Source: Paraspadella gotoi (lineage: Eukaryota; Chaetognatha). Taken from it: DNA of 64,000 nt. Location: positions 13,153,081 to 13,217,080 of the forward strand of contig CM119267.1 in assembly GCA_051294375.1 (NCBI GenBank), read 5' to 3'. The position numbers were made by a program, and so were the translations under genes. Each line of letters opens with the position of its first letter. Position 1 is the first letter of the stretch. Below, one piece after another: positions 33,586 to 45,483 of the stretch. Below the pieces are notes generated by a model. That model ran no database searches and was not told where the DNA came from. It was given only the letters and a program-made list of their open reading frames with translations.

Positions 33586-33903
33586 CACTGTCATTGTCAT
33601 TCTATTATAAAACAACAACGAATTTTTCCTGCGGTTGACTTTCTCTTTTTAACCCATATGTGTTAATGTCCAAATCAAGGGAGTCGAGCTCGGACAACTT
33701 TTCCACTTTAAAATTTTAATTAAGAGTAAAGAACCCAATGATTTTTTTATCACCCAAGCACGAACCATTCGAAACTTTAGTTTCATCCTATTGCCAAACA
33801 TTTCTTTCTATTTGATGTTCTTTTCAAATTTTTAACTTGGGGAAACAAAAATAATGCAATCTGATATCCTCCTAAAAACAGCATCGCAAGAACCAACCAA
33901 CTA

Positions 33904-34573
33904 CAGGGGTGGGACCTTATAATGAGACAAAACTTAACGACCTTCCCTGTCTGAACGATTTGAGATACAATAATAAATTTATTTAACCCACATTCAGGGG
34001 CGGCGAGAGGGGAGGTTTCATTTGCCTCAGGCGGTGGGCCCGGGCCCCCCTGAGAAGAGAGAAAAAAGTAGGAAAGAAAGAAAGAATAAAAAAGAAGAAA
34101 AAAAGAAAAGAAGAAGGAAAAAAAATAAGAGGAGGCAGAAGTTTGAGCACTGGAGCAATTCTCAAAGCAGAAAGTCGGTAATCGAAAACTAAAAACTAAA
34201 ATTATGGAGAGCAGAGGTAGCCCTACCAGGGGGCCAGTGGGGGGGCCCGCCATTTCTCTCGCCGCCCCTGCACATATTACCAGAAGCATTATAATACTAC
34301 AAATAAGTACTTCCAAAATATTTTTAACTGTTATGTATTAGAATGAGATTAAACATTATTAAGTATTCAAATTTTTTTTCTTCCAAACCGCGCGGAGAAA
34401 ACTGAGCAGTTGACTTTGCTGCATCAAAAAAAGCATAATATCAAAACAATTAATATATTTTCTAAAAGCTAAGAGAGAGTTTTATACGAATATTCATTGA
34501 AATTTAAAAAATCATTAAAAGTTTTAGAGTAATGATTTTTTAAATTTTGTCTCGATATATGGTCCCACCCCTG
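33904..34573. mobile_element. TA-flanked terminal-inverted-repeat transposon, copy B (host of a nested element)
   Basis: Left end CAGGGGTGGGACCTTATAATGAGACAAAACTTAACG; right end, reverse-complemented, CAGGGGTGGGACCATATATCGAGACAAAATTT. TA lies on both sides (33902-33903, 34574-34575). It is inverted relative to copy A (10791-11617) and lacks about 430 bp of copy A's interior. A hAT-type element sits at 33995-34270. No transposase. Confidence 0.75.
33995..34270. mobile_element. Non-autonomous hAT-type element nested in copy B
   Basis: 276 bp with terminal inverted repeats CAGGGGCGGCGAGAG and CTCTCGCCGCCCCTG, the CAGGGGCGG form typical of many hAT elements. Candidate 8-bp target duplication CCCACATT/CACATATT is imperfect. 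Inside are a GGGCCCGGGCCCCCC-rich stretch and an A/G-rich run, with no coding capacity. Confidence 0.65.
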
Positions 34574-34689
34574 TATATATCGATTTTCCTCTCCGAACGC
34601 ATCAAACTGAAAATATCTTTGTTCCTCCCTCCCCCTCTCCTTTCCGAAACAAAAGAGCATCGCTTTCGCCCCTAAAATCGAGACCGGAA

Positions 34690-35130
34690 TCTGGTTTTCG
34701 TGACGTTGATTGGCCGAGAAGAGGGCGACCCCGAGAGGTCAAAGCCCTGGGTCTACTCCAGCCTATTTCCCTCATTTGCCATCAAAAAATCCGACCAACT
34801 CAGGCCAAGGCGATCTTTTTCCCACCCAAAAACCGAATTTTCTGTCCGATATATTCCCGGTTTTTTTTTCCCTTTTTTTTCTTTTTCTGTCAATTTTATC
34901 GTTTTTATTACTTTTTCTCTTTCTTCATATCGCGCGCGATTTTATCGAAAAATACACAGTGAAGGCGAAAACGTTTTTGGAGGTTCGATCGACAATTATT
35001 TTCTTTTGTTTTCTCTTTTTTGCCGGGACGTCGCTGCTGACGACAAAATTGAACGTCGAGGGTGAATGGCGAATTTTGGTTGTCGGTGCTTAGAGGGGCC
35101 ACGGTCAAGCGGCCGACCTTTTAAACCCCT
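34690..35130. other. No supported gene
   Basis: Overlapping frames of 120-127 codons (34700-35093) are T-rich and lack domains. The plus-strand stretch at 34710-34790 is GC-richer, but I see no motif. Confidence 0.3.
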
Positions 35131-35134
35131 AATA

Positions 35135-35254
<120 letters not shown>

Positions 35255-35535
35255 GGTTTTTTTTCCAGAGCCTCAATTTTCGCTCAAAAACCGAGGATCT
35301 CTTTGCTGCTGCCAACGCCATTATCCAAATGGCCGTCTCTCCTTTGATCTCGTCCGGTTTACCTTACCCATTGTCTCCCCCACCATTTCCCTCCCATCCC
35401 ACCACACCCCCCACCACCGACCGTTTTCTCTTCGCCATCCAAACCTCCTCTTTTTCGATTTCCTCTTTTGCCTCCGAATTCGCTCTTTCCATTTCCCAAT
35501 CTGTCCCTAGAGTCTCCGGGTCAAACAACGAGCGT

Positions 35536-35578
35536 CCGTCGCTTAGCAACCGAACGTTCGTTCGTCGCTAAGCGACGG
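35536..35578. repeat. Short perfect hairpin CCGTCGCTTAG/CTAAGCGACGG
   Basis: 11-bp arms (35536-35546 and 35568-35578) around a 21-base loop that itself contains the palindrome CGAACGTTCG. A related half (GGTCGCTAAGCGACG) occurs alone at about 44342. Confidence 0.7.
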
Positions 35579-35796
35579 AACGTTTGTCTTTTTTTTGCTC
35601 GACTTTTAGCTGACGCTTCTTTGTTGACGTTAATATAATTTCGCTCTTCGAAAGGATAAAAAATGTTGAGAGAGTTGTCCGGTTTTATTTCATTCTTATA
35701 ACGAAAAACAACGGTCTCTATGGGCTAAATGTGGGTTGTTTTTGTTTGATTTGTCATATAATCAGCGGGTGTTAGTTACCATTCGTTGTTTGTTTC

Positions 35797-35799
<3 letters not shown>

Positions 35800-35856
<57 letters not shown>
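35800..35856. repeat. (GA)n microsatellite
   Basis: About 57 bases, facing the long (CT)n at 35143-35250. Confidence 0.95.
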
Positions 35857-35858
<2 letters not shown>

Positions 35859-36350
35859 TAAAAGTACTTTCATTGTCGTGACAATTTCCTATCCTACATC
35901 CTCCCTCTCTTTGATAACCAAGAGGTCAAATCTTCTTTTCCGACTTCGTTATATCCCACTTCGTTATTTCCGACCTCGTTATTTACGATATCGCGCTTCC
36001 ATCACAACTTATCCAATTTTAAATAAAGTTCTTGTTTCTTCCTCGAAAATTAATTAAATAGAAAGGTGATTTAAAGATCTAACTTATACTCCGATACTTT
36101 CGCACAACTTTTTTTTACTTTCTCCCACCTTTAAAATCTTTCACCCTAACTTTTCTATCGCTCTAGTATTAACATTGTTATCAGTTGTTGTTTTTTTTTA
36201 CTTTCTTTCTTCCCGTTTTTACCCTCGAATCTCCCTTTCACAGAAATATTCTGTGTTGTATATGGTTTTCTGTCCATTTTTATTCCCTGTCCGTTTTTGT
36301 TTTATCGCTTCTCTTCCTTGTTTTTCCATCCATTTTTAGTTTTATCTGTT
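35857..36350. other. No recognisable feature
   Basis: Includes CTTCGTTAT repeated three times (35945-35990); otherwise anonymous. Confidence 0.4.
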
Positions 36351-36354
36351 CTTT

Positions 36355-36356
<2 letters not shown>

Positions 36357-36412
<56 letters not shown>
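36357..36412. repeat. (CT)n microsatellite
   Basis: Pure CT, about 56 bases. Confidence 0.95.
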
Positions 36413-36414
<2 letters not shown>

Positions 36415-36810
36415 AGAGTTGAGCCCGCGATTATTTTTTTCCCACGAATATTTTTGCGGCCTTCGCAGTTTTTTGTTTCTATTTTTGTACATTTCGACTG
36501 AAGTAACTCATTAAGGTTACAGCCTTCAGTGAACTCAATGATTTTCGCTTACATTGGCTTAGAATACATGTCATTACATTAGGCGACTTGGTCGAGTTGT
36601 ACATTGTACAATGTACATATACTTGATCGAACATGTTGAAGAAACCATTGATAAAACTAAAGTCAGAGTTAGCACTATGTAAATCAAAAAAACTTTGCTT
36701 GTACCTATGTTCAAATTTTAGGATTGACAAAATTTGAATATTGAAGTTAGTGAAGTCATTGAGATTTTTTAATCAGTTAATTTTTTAGCCTAACTCATTG
36801 ACGCGAAACA

Positions 36811-36814
<4 letters not shown>
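36413..36814. other. Anonymous sequence with an 18-bp palindrome
   Basis: GTACATTGTACAATGTAC at 36599-36616 is a perfect palindrome. No frame with a recognisable domain. Confidence 0.5.
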
Positions 36815-36871
<57 letters not shown>

Positions 36872-36880
36872 TTCTCTCTC
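36815..36880. repeat. (CT)n microsatellite
   Basis: CT with TTTCTC interruptions. Confidence 0.9.
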
Positions 36881-37319
36881 GTTTATGCCTCAAACGTTGC
36901 CAATTAGCTCGCGCGCGTCTCACGGGAATTCGCGACGACCCGACGCCGACTTTTCCCACCCGGTTAATTGGCTGACATCTTATTCGCGCGTCGCCCGCTA
37001 ATTGCCCGACATTTGTTATGGTCGGGGATTCTTTTTTTTTTTGTCGGGCCAAGTCGGTAGAAAAAAAGGGCGGCTTTCGGGGTAAACAAGGAATAGCTGT
37101 TCCACAAATATATCATCTTAGTGTACATTTGGGACATTTTGAACGAATTCCCATCGCGGCCGTTTGTAAAATTTTCAAGAGCATTAATTTTTTGTTTTGC
37201 TTTTTTGTTTTGTTTTTTATTTTTGTTTTTTGTTAGTTTTTTTAATTTTTTTTTTGTCGTCGTTTTTTCCCCGACTCTTGATTTATTCTTCATCTGTCAC
37301 TCGCGTCTACCTTTTCGTT

Positions 37320-37322
<3 letters not shown>

Positions 37323-37394
<72 letters not shown>
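37323..37394. repeat. (CT)n microsatellite
   Basis: CT with one CCTCTT interruption. Confidence 0.95.
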
Positions 37395-37396
<2 letters not shown>

Positions 37397-37945
37397 TTTC
37401 GTCGTTTCTCTCCTTCTCCCTCAATTGAACCTCCCTCCTCCTTTCTCCCGCGTCCCTTCTTTTTCCGCCCTCACACATTTCCTTCCATGAAACGCATTCA
37501 AGAGGAAGCGTTAGGCTCGTTTTTCTGTCGAATACTGATTGATGCTCGCAACCAATCTTTCCCCACCCAAAACTTTTGCTTAAGCCGCGCCCTACCTTTC
37601 TACCGACGCTCCCTTTCCCAACTTAGCTGCCTCCGCCGCAGCCGCAGCCGCCGTCCCCGCTGATTTCCCGCGCGTTTTTGGCCGCGAACCACGTTCCCTT
37701 CCACCTCGACGGGTTCTCTTCGTGAAAAACTTTCGTAGGTCTAGGATTCCTTACCTTTTCTCTTTTTTACCTTTTTTATTTCCTTTCTTTTCCCCCCTTT
37801 TCCTTACCTTTAAGATTCATTTTATTTTTTTATTCTCGATCCTGTCGTAAACCAATCTGAGCCCTGTTTTTCTTTTTCAATCGTCTTCTTTTCTTTTTCT
37901 TTCTTTTTTGTATTCTCGACCCCAACTCTTCCCTTTTCTCCTCCC

Positions 37946-37970
37946 NNNNNNNNNNNNNNNNNNNNNNNNN
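37946..37970. other. Assembly gap, 25 N
   Basis: Inverted duplication II starts at the first base after this gap. Confidence 1.
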
Positions 37971-38512
37971 TTACTTTCTATTCTATCTTTTAAAAGAGAG
38001 AGAAGAGAGAGAGCGAGAGAGAGCGCATTATTTCCTAAGTAGGAAAATGAAAAATAGTGTTCATTCATATCCTAATGACGACGCAAGTCCGGAAAAAAAA
38101 ATTTAGGAAATTTTAAGAAAATATTTTTAAGTACCTTTTTAAGCGGTGAAAAAATGGGGAAAAAGGAGGGTGAGAGAAAGGAATGTGGAGAAAAGAAAGA
38201 AAGAAAGAAAAGAAAGAAAGAAAGAAAGAAAGACTAAAGATCTTGGAAGTCTTAAGGGATTTACATTAGTTTGAAAAGTTTGGGAACAACAGAAACGGAA
38301 GCAAAAAAAAGCAAAGAAAGTTTTTTGAACTAGAATATATTTTTTTTCTTTTTGAAAATAATTATATTTTTTAAAAAAGAATATGAGAATCGCGATAATT
38401 TTCAAGATTTATGATTAAAGTTTAATCTTCCCGAAGACAAGAACTTCCGCGAAAATTTAAAATAGTCTTCATCAAATTTATTTCAGTGATAAAAAAACAA
38501 TGAGATGGAGAA

Positions 38513-38517
<5 letters not shown>

Positions 38518-38580
<63 letters not shown>
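38518..38580. repeat. (GA)n microsatellite
   Basis: In duplication II left arm, followed by GTGAGAGA repeats. The right-arm (CT)n partner is shorter. Confidence 0.95.
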
Positions 38581-38581
<1 letters not shown>

Positions 38582-38776
38582 GAGAGTGAGAGAGTGAAGA
38601 GTGAAAGAGAGATAGACAAATCCTCAGCGTCATAAAGTTTACATTCTTCTCTAAAATTCATTTTCCTAATTTAAAATTTCGAATTAATCCATTTCATTTT
38701 TTTATTTTTTTTCTCTCGCTAATATTTTTTTTTATTTTTTCGCCCAATTTTTTATTTGTGTGTGTGTATTTTTTGT

Positions 38777-38870
38777 GTGGTTCAGTGGATAATGCCCAGG
38801 ACGACAATTCGACCGATCCCGAATTACGAATCTCGCGGCAATCGAAATCGCGCCTCGCCGTGGTTAACCT
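38777..38870 (+). CDS. Weak candidate exon (left arm)
   Basis: After a possible acceptor (TTGTGTGGTTCAG) the frame reads VDNAQDDNSTDPELRISRQS and on to AVVN, with balanced codon use in a T-rich neighbourhood, ending near GTGGTTAACC. The right-arm copy (51690-51775, minus) has single-base indels that break this frame. No family recognised. It may be a real short exon or chance. Confidence 0.2.
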
Positions 38871-38879
38871 TTTGTTATC

Positions 38880-38881
<2 letters not shown>

Positions 38882-38934
<53 letters not shown>

Positions 38935-38958
38935 TCTCTCCTCTCTCTCTCTCTCTCT
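38882..38958. repeat. (CT)n microsatellite
   Basis: CT with CCTC interruptions; the right-arm partner is (GA)n at 51606-51668. Confidence 0.95.
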
Positions 38959-38999
38959 AAATTTGTTCTTCACAAAAAACCAAAAAAAATCATGCGACT

Positions 39000-39780
39000 T
39001 CGTAAAAATGTATTCTTTCCATTTTGTATAAATATCAAAGCATTTTTTGAATCCGAGAATAGCGGTAGCCGACCAAATTCAATTATAATGGGAACAGTAA
39101 TTAAACGAAATCCATTATTGGTATTAGTTATTGTATTAAAATATTTTTTGCAAAATGTTTCAAAAATTATTATTTTGTTCATACAATGTAAATTTTTTTT
39201 GGAATATTTTAATTTTTTTATTGATTCTGATAGAGCTTAAAAAGTTAAGCAAAAAAATGTAATTACAACGTTTTAAAATTTTGATGTTTTATTACTGAAA
39301 ATGAGCAAAAACTACTAAAATCATCGGATCATGATAATGATGATGTTGATTAATGAGGATGATTTTTTAAGATTTTTTTCATTTTGACCTAGATATCATC
39401 AAATGTTGAAAAATAATTATACTTTGTGTAGACAATTTTTTATTAGATATCTGAATCTGCATTTAAAATATTAAATTCCAAAAAACTTTTTATCTAGTAT
39501 CTATAAATAAATATTAAAAAATAATTACTAGTGCTTCTGGCCATTTTTAGACAATTATAGGTCTATTGAAAGTTTTCTAGAAATGTATGAAGTTTCATTT
39601 GGAAAAGTTCCAATCAAACTTCTGACCCTCCCCATTTGACAAAGTTTGGTCTACCGAGAATCGTCGATAAAATTCACAATAGTTAACAATATCACACCTG
39701 ATAATAATAATGATAATTATCATAAATCGCTTATCAAACAAGACCACAACTCATTTCTTCATCGCGCGATCTCAACTGGC
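39000..39780. other. No recognisable feature
   Basis: AT-rich part of duplication II; its mirror is 50810-51595. Confidence 0.5.
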
Positions 39781-39784
39781 AATC

Positions 39785-39895
39785 GCCACCAACGGCGCCC
39801 CCCAAGGCTGAGTCCCCCTCATGGCAGGACATAAATTCCAGCGTAAAGAAAAAAAAAGAGGGAATCGTCTTCAATTTTACACCGACGACGTCGCC
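39785..39895 (+). pseudogene. Possible LINE reverse transcriptase remnant (motifs B and C)
   Basis: A single frame holds NGAPQG at 39791-39808, then a stop, and 28 codons after the first motif FYTDDVA at 39875-39895. In LINE reverse transcriptases, (N/G)GVPQGS is motif B/4 and Y-A-D-D is the catalytic motif C/5, at about this spacing. Against it: the intervening residues are Lys/Arg-rich with no LSP-LLF block, there is an in-frame stop, and GAC repeats are common here. Mirrored in the right arm near 50650-50765. Confidence 0.25.
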
Positions 39896-40164
39896 GAAAA
39901 ATGGTCATTCTCTATTCCTCCTCCTCCTCCTCCTCTTCTTCCTCCCTATTCTTATTTTCTTACTTTTTTCTCCTTCATCTGTCGACTTCTCTCTCCATCC
40001 TTCTTTCACTGCTTTTCCTTCCCCTCTTACAATTTGAGAACCGAAAGTTATACACCAAAAACTTCTCTCCAGATACGTCCAATTTTTAACTTTTTTTTAA
40101 GCACTAGATCCACCGCCAACTTTGAGAACACAACAGCTTGCATGCTACCGTACTTTTTTTATTT

Positions 40165-40216
40165 TATATATTATTTGTTTCTATTTCTTTTTTTTCTTTC
40201 TTCTTTCTCTCTTTCT

Positions 40217-40259
<43 letters not shown>

Positions 40260-40375
40260 CTCTTTTTCTTTTTTTCTTTTTTTCTTTTCTTTCTTTCTTC
40301 TTTCTTTCTTGTTCATTCGTTTGGCTTTTCTTTCTTCTTCATTACTTTCTATCTCCTCTCTATCTTTTCTCATTC
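40165..40375. repeat. (CTTT)n polypyrimidine tract
   Basis: Mainly TTTC units; mirrored as (GAAA)n at about 50210-50400. Confidence 0.9.
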
Positions 40376-40770
40376 TTGCGGTTAACCGACGGGCATCTGG
40401 CCGAACTTCATCCCACCCCACTCACCTGAACTCACGCGAAGGGGGGGTCATCTGGTGACTACGGTTAACATAAAAAAGGTTATAGGAGCGGGTGGATCTC
40501 GAGGGCGAGGTTAGTCGGGCTTTTTATCGATTATGAGCGAAGTCTCGACTTTTTTTTCCCCCTTTTCTTTATGCGAAGGAATGAAGAGTTTCAGTTCCCC
40601 GATATTCTTTCTTTTTTTCTTTCCCTCTCGATATAAAAGACCTCGTCAACGATGACAACTTCCGGTTAAGCACCTTAACTCACCGAAAACTCACCTTAAG
40701 TATCTCACTCCCGCGACTTTTCTTCCTTCCCTCACTCTCACTTCTACTGACTCCCCATTCTAAAAAAAAA

Positions 40771-40835
40771 TATATAAGAGCTCTCGGCTTGGCCACGCCT
40801 CCTTCGAGGCCACGCCCACTCGTTCGCGCGCTCGC
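40771..40835 (+). promoter_or_regulatory. Candidate TATA promoter with KLF-type boxes (left arm)
   Basis: TATATAAGAG at 40771, followed by GGCCACGCCTCC and GGCCACGCCCACTCG. In the mirror copy (near 49740-49785, minus) the box is TATATATAAAGG, closer to consensus. A short upstream frame (ATG at 40887, 11 codons) and the ORF at 40944 follow. Function is inferred from layout. Confidence 0.35.
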
Positions 40836-40943
40836 CACTCAGTTCGCCACGTCACTCTTGCGTCGCATATCGTCGCAGAGTCGAACATGACGCGACTTGT
40901 CGTTGTACATCGTACTATGTAACCAGCTGATCGTTCTAAAGCA

Positions 40944-41111
40944 ATGTCGAAAACCCGAAAATTTACATCCTTTTCCAATATGGCAATAAAATTACCCAAC
41001 GGCGATACCCACTTCGAATCCGCCGATCCAGAAAACAGGGCCTTCCACACCCACCACGCTTCCCCCCCCCCTCCGCCACGCCCCGTCGCTACAAACTCCC
41101 GTCTTTTTTAA
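40944..41111 (+). CDS. Candidate 55-codon ORF downstream of the TATA box (left arm)
   Basis: Starts MSKTRKFTSFSNMAIKLPNG and continues DTHFESADPE, then Pro-rich. Codon use is of the RNY type in the first 30 codons. The mirror ORF (49436-49603, minus) has the same length but a shifted C-terminus after ADPE because of compensating indels, so the true end or splice point is unclear. The opposite strand is also open (SADSKWVSPLGNFIAILEKD), so the strand is not proven. No known domain. Confidence 0.25.
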   Translation: MSKTRKFTSFSNMAIKLPNGDTHFESADPENRAFHTHHASPPPPPRPVATNSRLF

Positions 41112-41184
41112 TGGTTATGATGCGAGAGGGCTGTTCTAACTATCATGAAGGGGACGAGAAACCCGAAAATAAAGAGCGGCGGTC

Positions 41185-41189
<5 letters not shown>

Positions 41190-41263
<74 letters not shown>
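41190..41263. repeat. (GA)n microsatellite
   Basis: About 74 bases; right-arm partner (CT)n at 49293-49360. Confidence 0.95.
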
Positions 41264-41267
<4 letters not shown>

Positions 41268-41701
41268 GTTGGAGAAAAATTCAAAATTCGTAGAATGGAG
41301 AAACCATTCTCTGTTCGCGCGGCGGCGGCGGCTGCGGTGGCTGCAGCGGCGGATGGTGAAGAGACCGCTTTCTTTCCCCAGGCGACGCTGTCTCGCGGTT
41401 GTCGTCGTCGTCGTCGTCGTTGTCGTGGTCGTGGTCGTCTTCACCGTTTAGGATGTTCATCGAGGTCTTTTTTTGTCGTCGTCGTTTTCGTCGAAATTAT
41501 AATTCCCTTTTCTTCTCACCATCTCTGTAGAGTAGTCCTATATCCCCAGTTCTTTTTATTTTTTTAAATTTTTTTCATTTTTTTCATTTTTCGTCGTCGT
41601 CGTCGTCGTATTCTTCGTCGTCTCAAGTTCCATTCTTTATCTCTCCCGTCAGCCGCTATCGTACTTTTGATGCATGTTGTTCAGGTTAAGTGGAGAATCA
41701 T

Positions 41702-41702
<1 letters not shown>

Positions 41703-41775
<73 letters not shown>
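41703..41775. repeat. (GA)n microsatellite
   Basis: About 73 bases; right-arm partner (CT)n at 48806-48846 is much shorter. Confidence 0.95.
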
Positions 41776-42022
41776 ATGAATGAGATAAAAAGAAGAAAAA
41801 AAAAAAAACCACTTTTTCTCTTCTTTCTAATATTCTATCTTTTTTTGTCTATTTCTCTTTTTTTTTTTCTTGTTTTTTTCGTACTTTTTTTTTTCTTCAT
41901 TTTTTTTCTCTGTCGCGGGCAACAAGCCATTTTCGGCCAGAGTCGCTCGTCCACTGTCCGCTTCTTGAGAGGCTGAAAAGCCGAGAAAATGCCAGTAACT
42001 TCGAAACAATTGAATTTACGCA

Positions 42023-42024
<2 letters not shown>

Positions 42025-42110
<86 letters not shown>
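42025..42110. repeat. (CT)n microsatellite
   Basis: About 85 bases, mirrored by (GA)n at 48465-48553. Confidence 0.95.
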
Positions 42111-42890
42111 GTCTCTCTCTCCTTTCGTGCGAGTATTCTTGTTTTTGTTTTCGTCATCATTATGTCCTTCACCGGTGGTAAAAAAAATGGTCTTAGGCAA
42201 GAATTAAATAAAATAAAAAATAAAAAATAGAGAGAAAAATAAAAAGAGGTAATTAGCGCGGATTTGTCGAACGGCAGAGGCTCTATTCGCCACGATTCGG
42301 TTTCCGGTTTTGAACAAAAGACTTCGAGATACGAGTTTTTTTTCGTTTTTTTTTGTTTATTGTTTTTTTTGAAAAGCTTGTTGACGCTTTTCGTTTTAGA
42401 TACGTAATCTTTTTGTCGGTAGACAAAAGTACTTTAATGAGCATTCTTGTGTGCCTCTGAATATCACGAAAAATCAACATTGACGTTCGAATAATTCTCT
42501 CTTATTCGTCTTTATTTCAATATTGGACCATTAAAGTACACTAAAGTACACTAAATTTTGAAAAATTCCTCTAAATCTTCGCTTATCAATTTTATTCTTA
42601 TTCCGAATCTCCTATCTCAGATCCGAATCAAATTTTTATCCCCGCTTCTCGATCCCATTGCTTGATACCTCATCTCCGATCCCAATCCCCGATCTTCAAT
42701 CACTCATCTCCGATCTCCGGTCTTCGATCTTTGATCCCCGCTCTGACGTCACTCGAATCTCGTAAAACGTAAATCGTGACTGGAATCATGAATGGAACCG
42801 AAGAAGGAACTCGGAGAGAAAAAAAATTCAAACTCGCGATGCAAACTAGATTTTAATTCCTCACTACCGAATACCGATCAACCCCCCCCT

Positions 42891-42981
<91 letters not shown>

Positions 42982-43049
42982 TCCTCCGCCGATTTATTTT
43001 GCCTCTTTTCGCCCTCCCCTCTTCTCCTCTCTTCTTCTCTCCGTCCGTC

Positions 43050-43108
<59 letters not shown>

Positions 43109-43115
43109 CTCTCTC
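42891..43115. repeat. Compound (CT)n region at the loop boundary
   Basis: Several CT runs broken by CGCCGATTTATTTTGCC and CGTCCGTCC. Marks the inner end of the left arm of duplication II. Confidence 0.9.
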
Positions 43116-43402
43116 TCTCCATTTAAAAAAAAATTCTCTCTTCTACTTTCTCTCTCTCTCCATTTTAGCTCTCAAGGGGGCTCGCGCGCGCGACATTTCG
43201 ATAACAAACTGCCCGTGATTCACGTTGCTTCGGAGTGACCTCCAGCCATACCCGCCTTCCCTCACCGCCTCACCTCCAACTCCTCACCTTCTCCCTTTTA
43301 ATCCCGTTCGCCATTAAACTCACCCCTCCGCCGTCTAACCTCCCAGGGGGGGGACGCAAGACGAGAAGAAGATCTCGATCCCGAAAGCCCCAAAAATATC
43401 GG

Positions 43403-43433
<31 letters not shown>

Positions 43434-44580
43434 GTTCTGGGGCCAGCTCCAAGGCGAGCTTTCACCTAATGTTGATGGATGGCCAGGTGGAATGTGAAAA
43501 CGACGGAGAGAGACGGAGAGCGAGCGAGAGTCGGAGAGCGAAAGTTCCGCCGAAAGAGTGCGTGAGAGTCCAGGCGAGAGTGAAAAGTTTCGAGTTGAAA
43601 AAGAATATTTTTCTTAATCTCGCTCTCTCTCTCTCTCTCTTTCGACGAAAAAAATAAATAAACGACAGAGAGCGAGAGAGCGTGGGAGTGAGAAAATTGT
43701 GGAAAGAGGGAGAAAAGAGAGACAAGAAGAAAGAAGCCGGAGTTTTATGAACCAAAAATACAAAATCTGAAATCAGGGTTGACCCCGTGGCTACGAAACC
43801 TTCGTAGCCACAAGTCGAAACTTTTTTATTGTTAAAAAAAAAATAGTTTTTTCGCAACAAATAAAAAATCTTCTTTTCTCTTAATCAAAACGCAACGAAA
43901 GAAAGTCGAAAAACAATGGATTCAAATCAAAGTTTAAGTAATAAGAGAAATTATATGATTATTTTATCTTTTACAATTCTTTAAAAGCAGCACCTCACTC
44001 TCGCTCTCTTCATATTTCCCCTTTCTTCTCTTTCACTCTTCCTCCTCTTCCTCCTATCCTCACTGCCCCCTCCCCCCCCCACTCCACAAGTCTTCTCCGT
44101 CTCTCTGATTAAGTTTTCTTCGTAAAATCGTCGAACCGATGAACAACAGAGACGAACCAAATCGGAATTAATTCGTCGTCGCGATCGTCACGTCGTCGTC
44201 GTCGCTATCGTCTTCTTCATCGACATCTGCCTCATCGAATCTCGCGTACATTCTTTCTCCTCGGCCACGCCTCCCTCCATTATTCAGGACGGATCGGTCC
44301 CGTCCCCCCAGTCGGTGACGATCGCGTCTTTGGTCAGAACCGGTCGCTAAGCGACGTCGTTATGTCGCCGATCGTTTCATTAACGTCGTCGTTTTGTTTA
44401 CCCTTTGTTTATTTACCCTAGCGACGGCGGAGATTGTTTTATTTCAGTTAGAAAATTTTACTTGCGAAGTTTAGCCGAGACGTCGAGAAAGAGAAAATTG
44501 TTTTAATTTCTACTTTATAGAAGATTTTAATAAAACATTCGAATGATAAGTTTATTCAGTCGCCGCGAAATGGAATAATC
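43116..44580. other. Loop of duplication II, left part: no supported gene
   Basis: Mixed sequence with (GA)n at 43401-43430, a 20-bp inverted pair GGCTACGAA(A)CCTTCGTAGCC at 43789-43811, and an AT-rich end. Frames of 130-148 codons here are CT/GA-derived or T-rich. Confidence 0.35.
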
Positions 44581-44763
44581 CTCACGCTTGTGATCTAATC
44601 ACGCTCGTTTGCGATTTCATTCCCAATCGGCGTATTTTGTTTTGGTTAAAAAAATTCGTCGAGTGAGGATGAGCCGATCGAAAAAAAATATGCTCAATTC
44701 TCAAGTATGAAAGCAGTGGAGAAGACAACGGCCCTGACAGATGGTTAATGACGATGATCATCA

Positions 44764-44808
<45 letters not shown>

Positions 44809-44939
44809 TTTCTCGCTTATTTTCTCGCTTACAAATTCTCGTTCTTTGCTTCATATTCTCTCACTGATCATGTTGACTGAAAATAAAACGGAGAGAGACC
44901 AAAGAAAGCATTCAATAGAAAAGATTCTGATTATGAAAC

Positions 44940-44943
<4 letters not shown>

Positions 44944-45027
<84 letters not shown>
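44944..45027. repeat. (GA)n microsatellite
   Basis: About 84 bases, facing a (CT)n tract at 44766-44805 about 140 bases away. Confidence 0.95.
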
Positions 45028-45483
45028 TGATCCGATCTTTTTTTCTCAGAATAAGGGAATTTATTGAAACTTAAAATTGAATTTCTTTGTCCTGAAGACA
45101 AAGTGAAATAATATTTCTGAGAAATAGTTCAAATATTTCAGATCTCGAAGAAATTTATTATTATAACATTTTATATTTAGCAATATATTCTACAGCTGAG
45201 CGCGAGATGGAAAGGAAGAAGGGGTGAGGAAGGAAGAAAAAGGAGAGAATGAATTTTCATGAAAATCGGGAAACTACGAGGACTTAAATGTCTGAAGATG
45301 TCTTAGTATACGTAGAGGGAAGTGAACTAAGTAAAAATAGGAGGAAGACGAAGAAGATGACGACGAAGAGTTAAAAAAAAGTGAGACAAAGTTTTGAGAA
45401 AGAGAAGGTTAAAGAGGGAATATGGAAATTCATAAGTATAATGAGGAGGGGGTAAGGAGAGTCTCTGCGACGGCTCGACGGCG

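Larger units (their letters stand above)
37971..42890. repeat. Inverted duplication II, left arm
   Basis: Reverse complement of 47681-52556, collinear over about 4.9 kb. Paired landmarks: TTACTTTCTATTCTATC after the gap with its complement ending at 52556; the (GA)n at 38518-38580 with (CT)n at 51960-52004; the (CTTT)n tract near 40200 with (GAAA)n near 50300; and GATCAACCCCCCC at the inner end with GGGGGGGTTGATC at 47682. Differences are mostly indels, some of which shift frames between arms. Confidence 0.88.
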
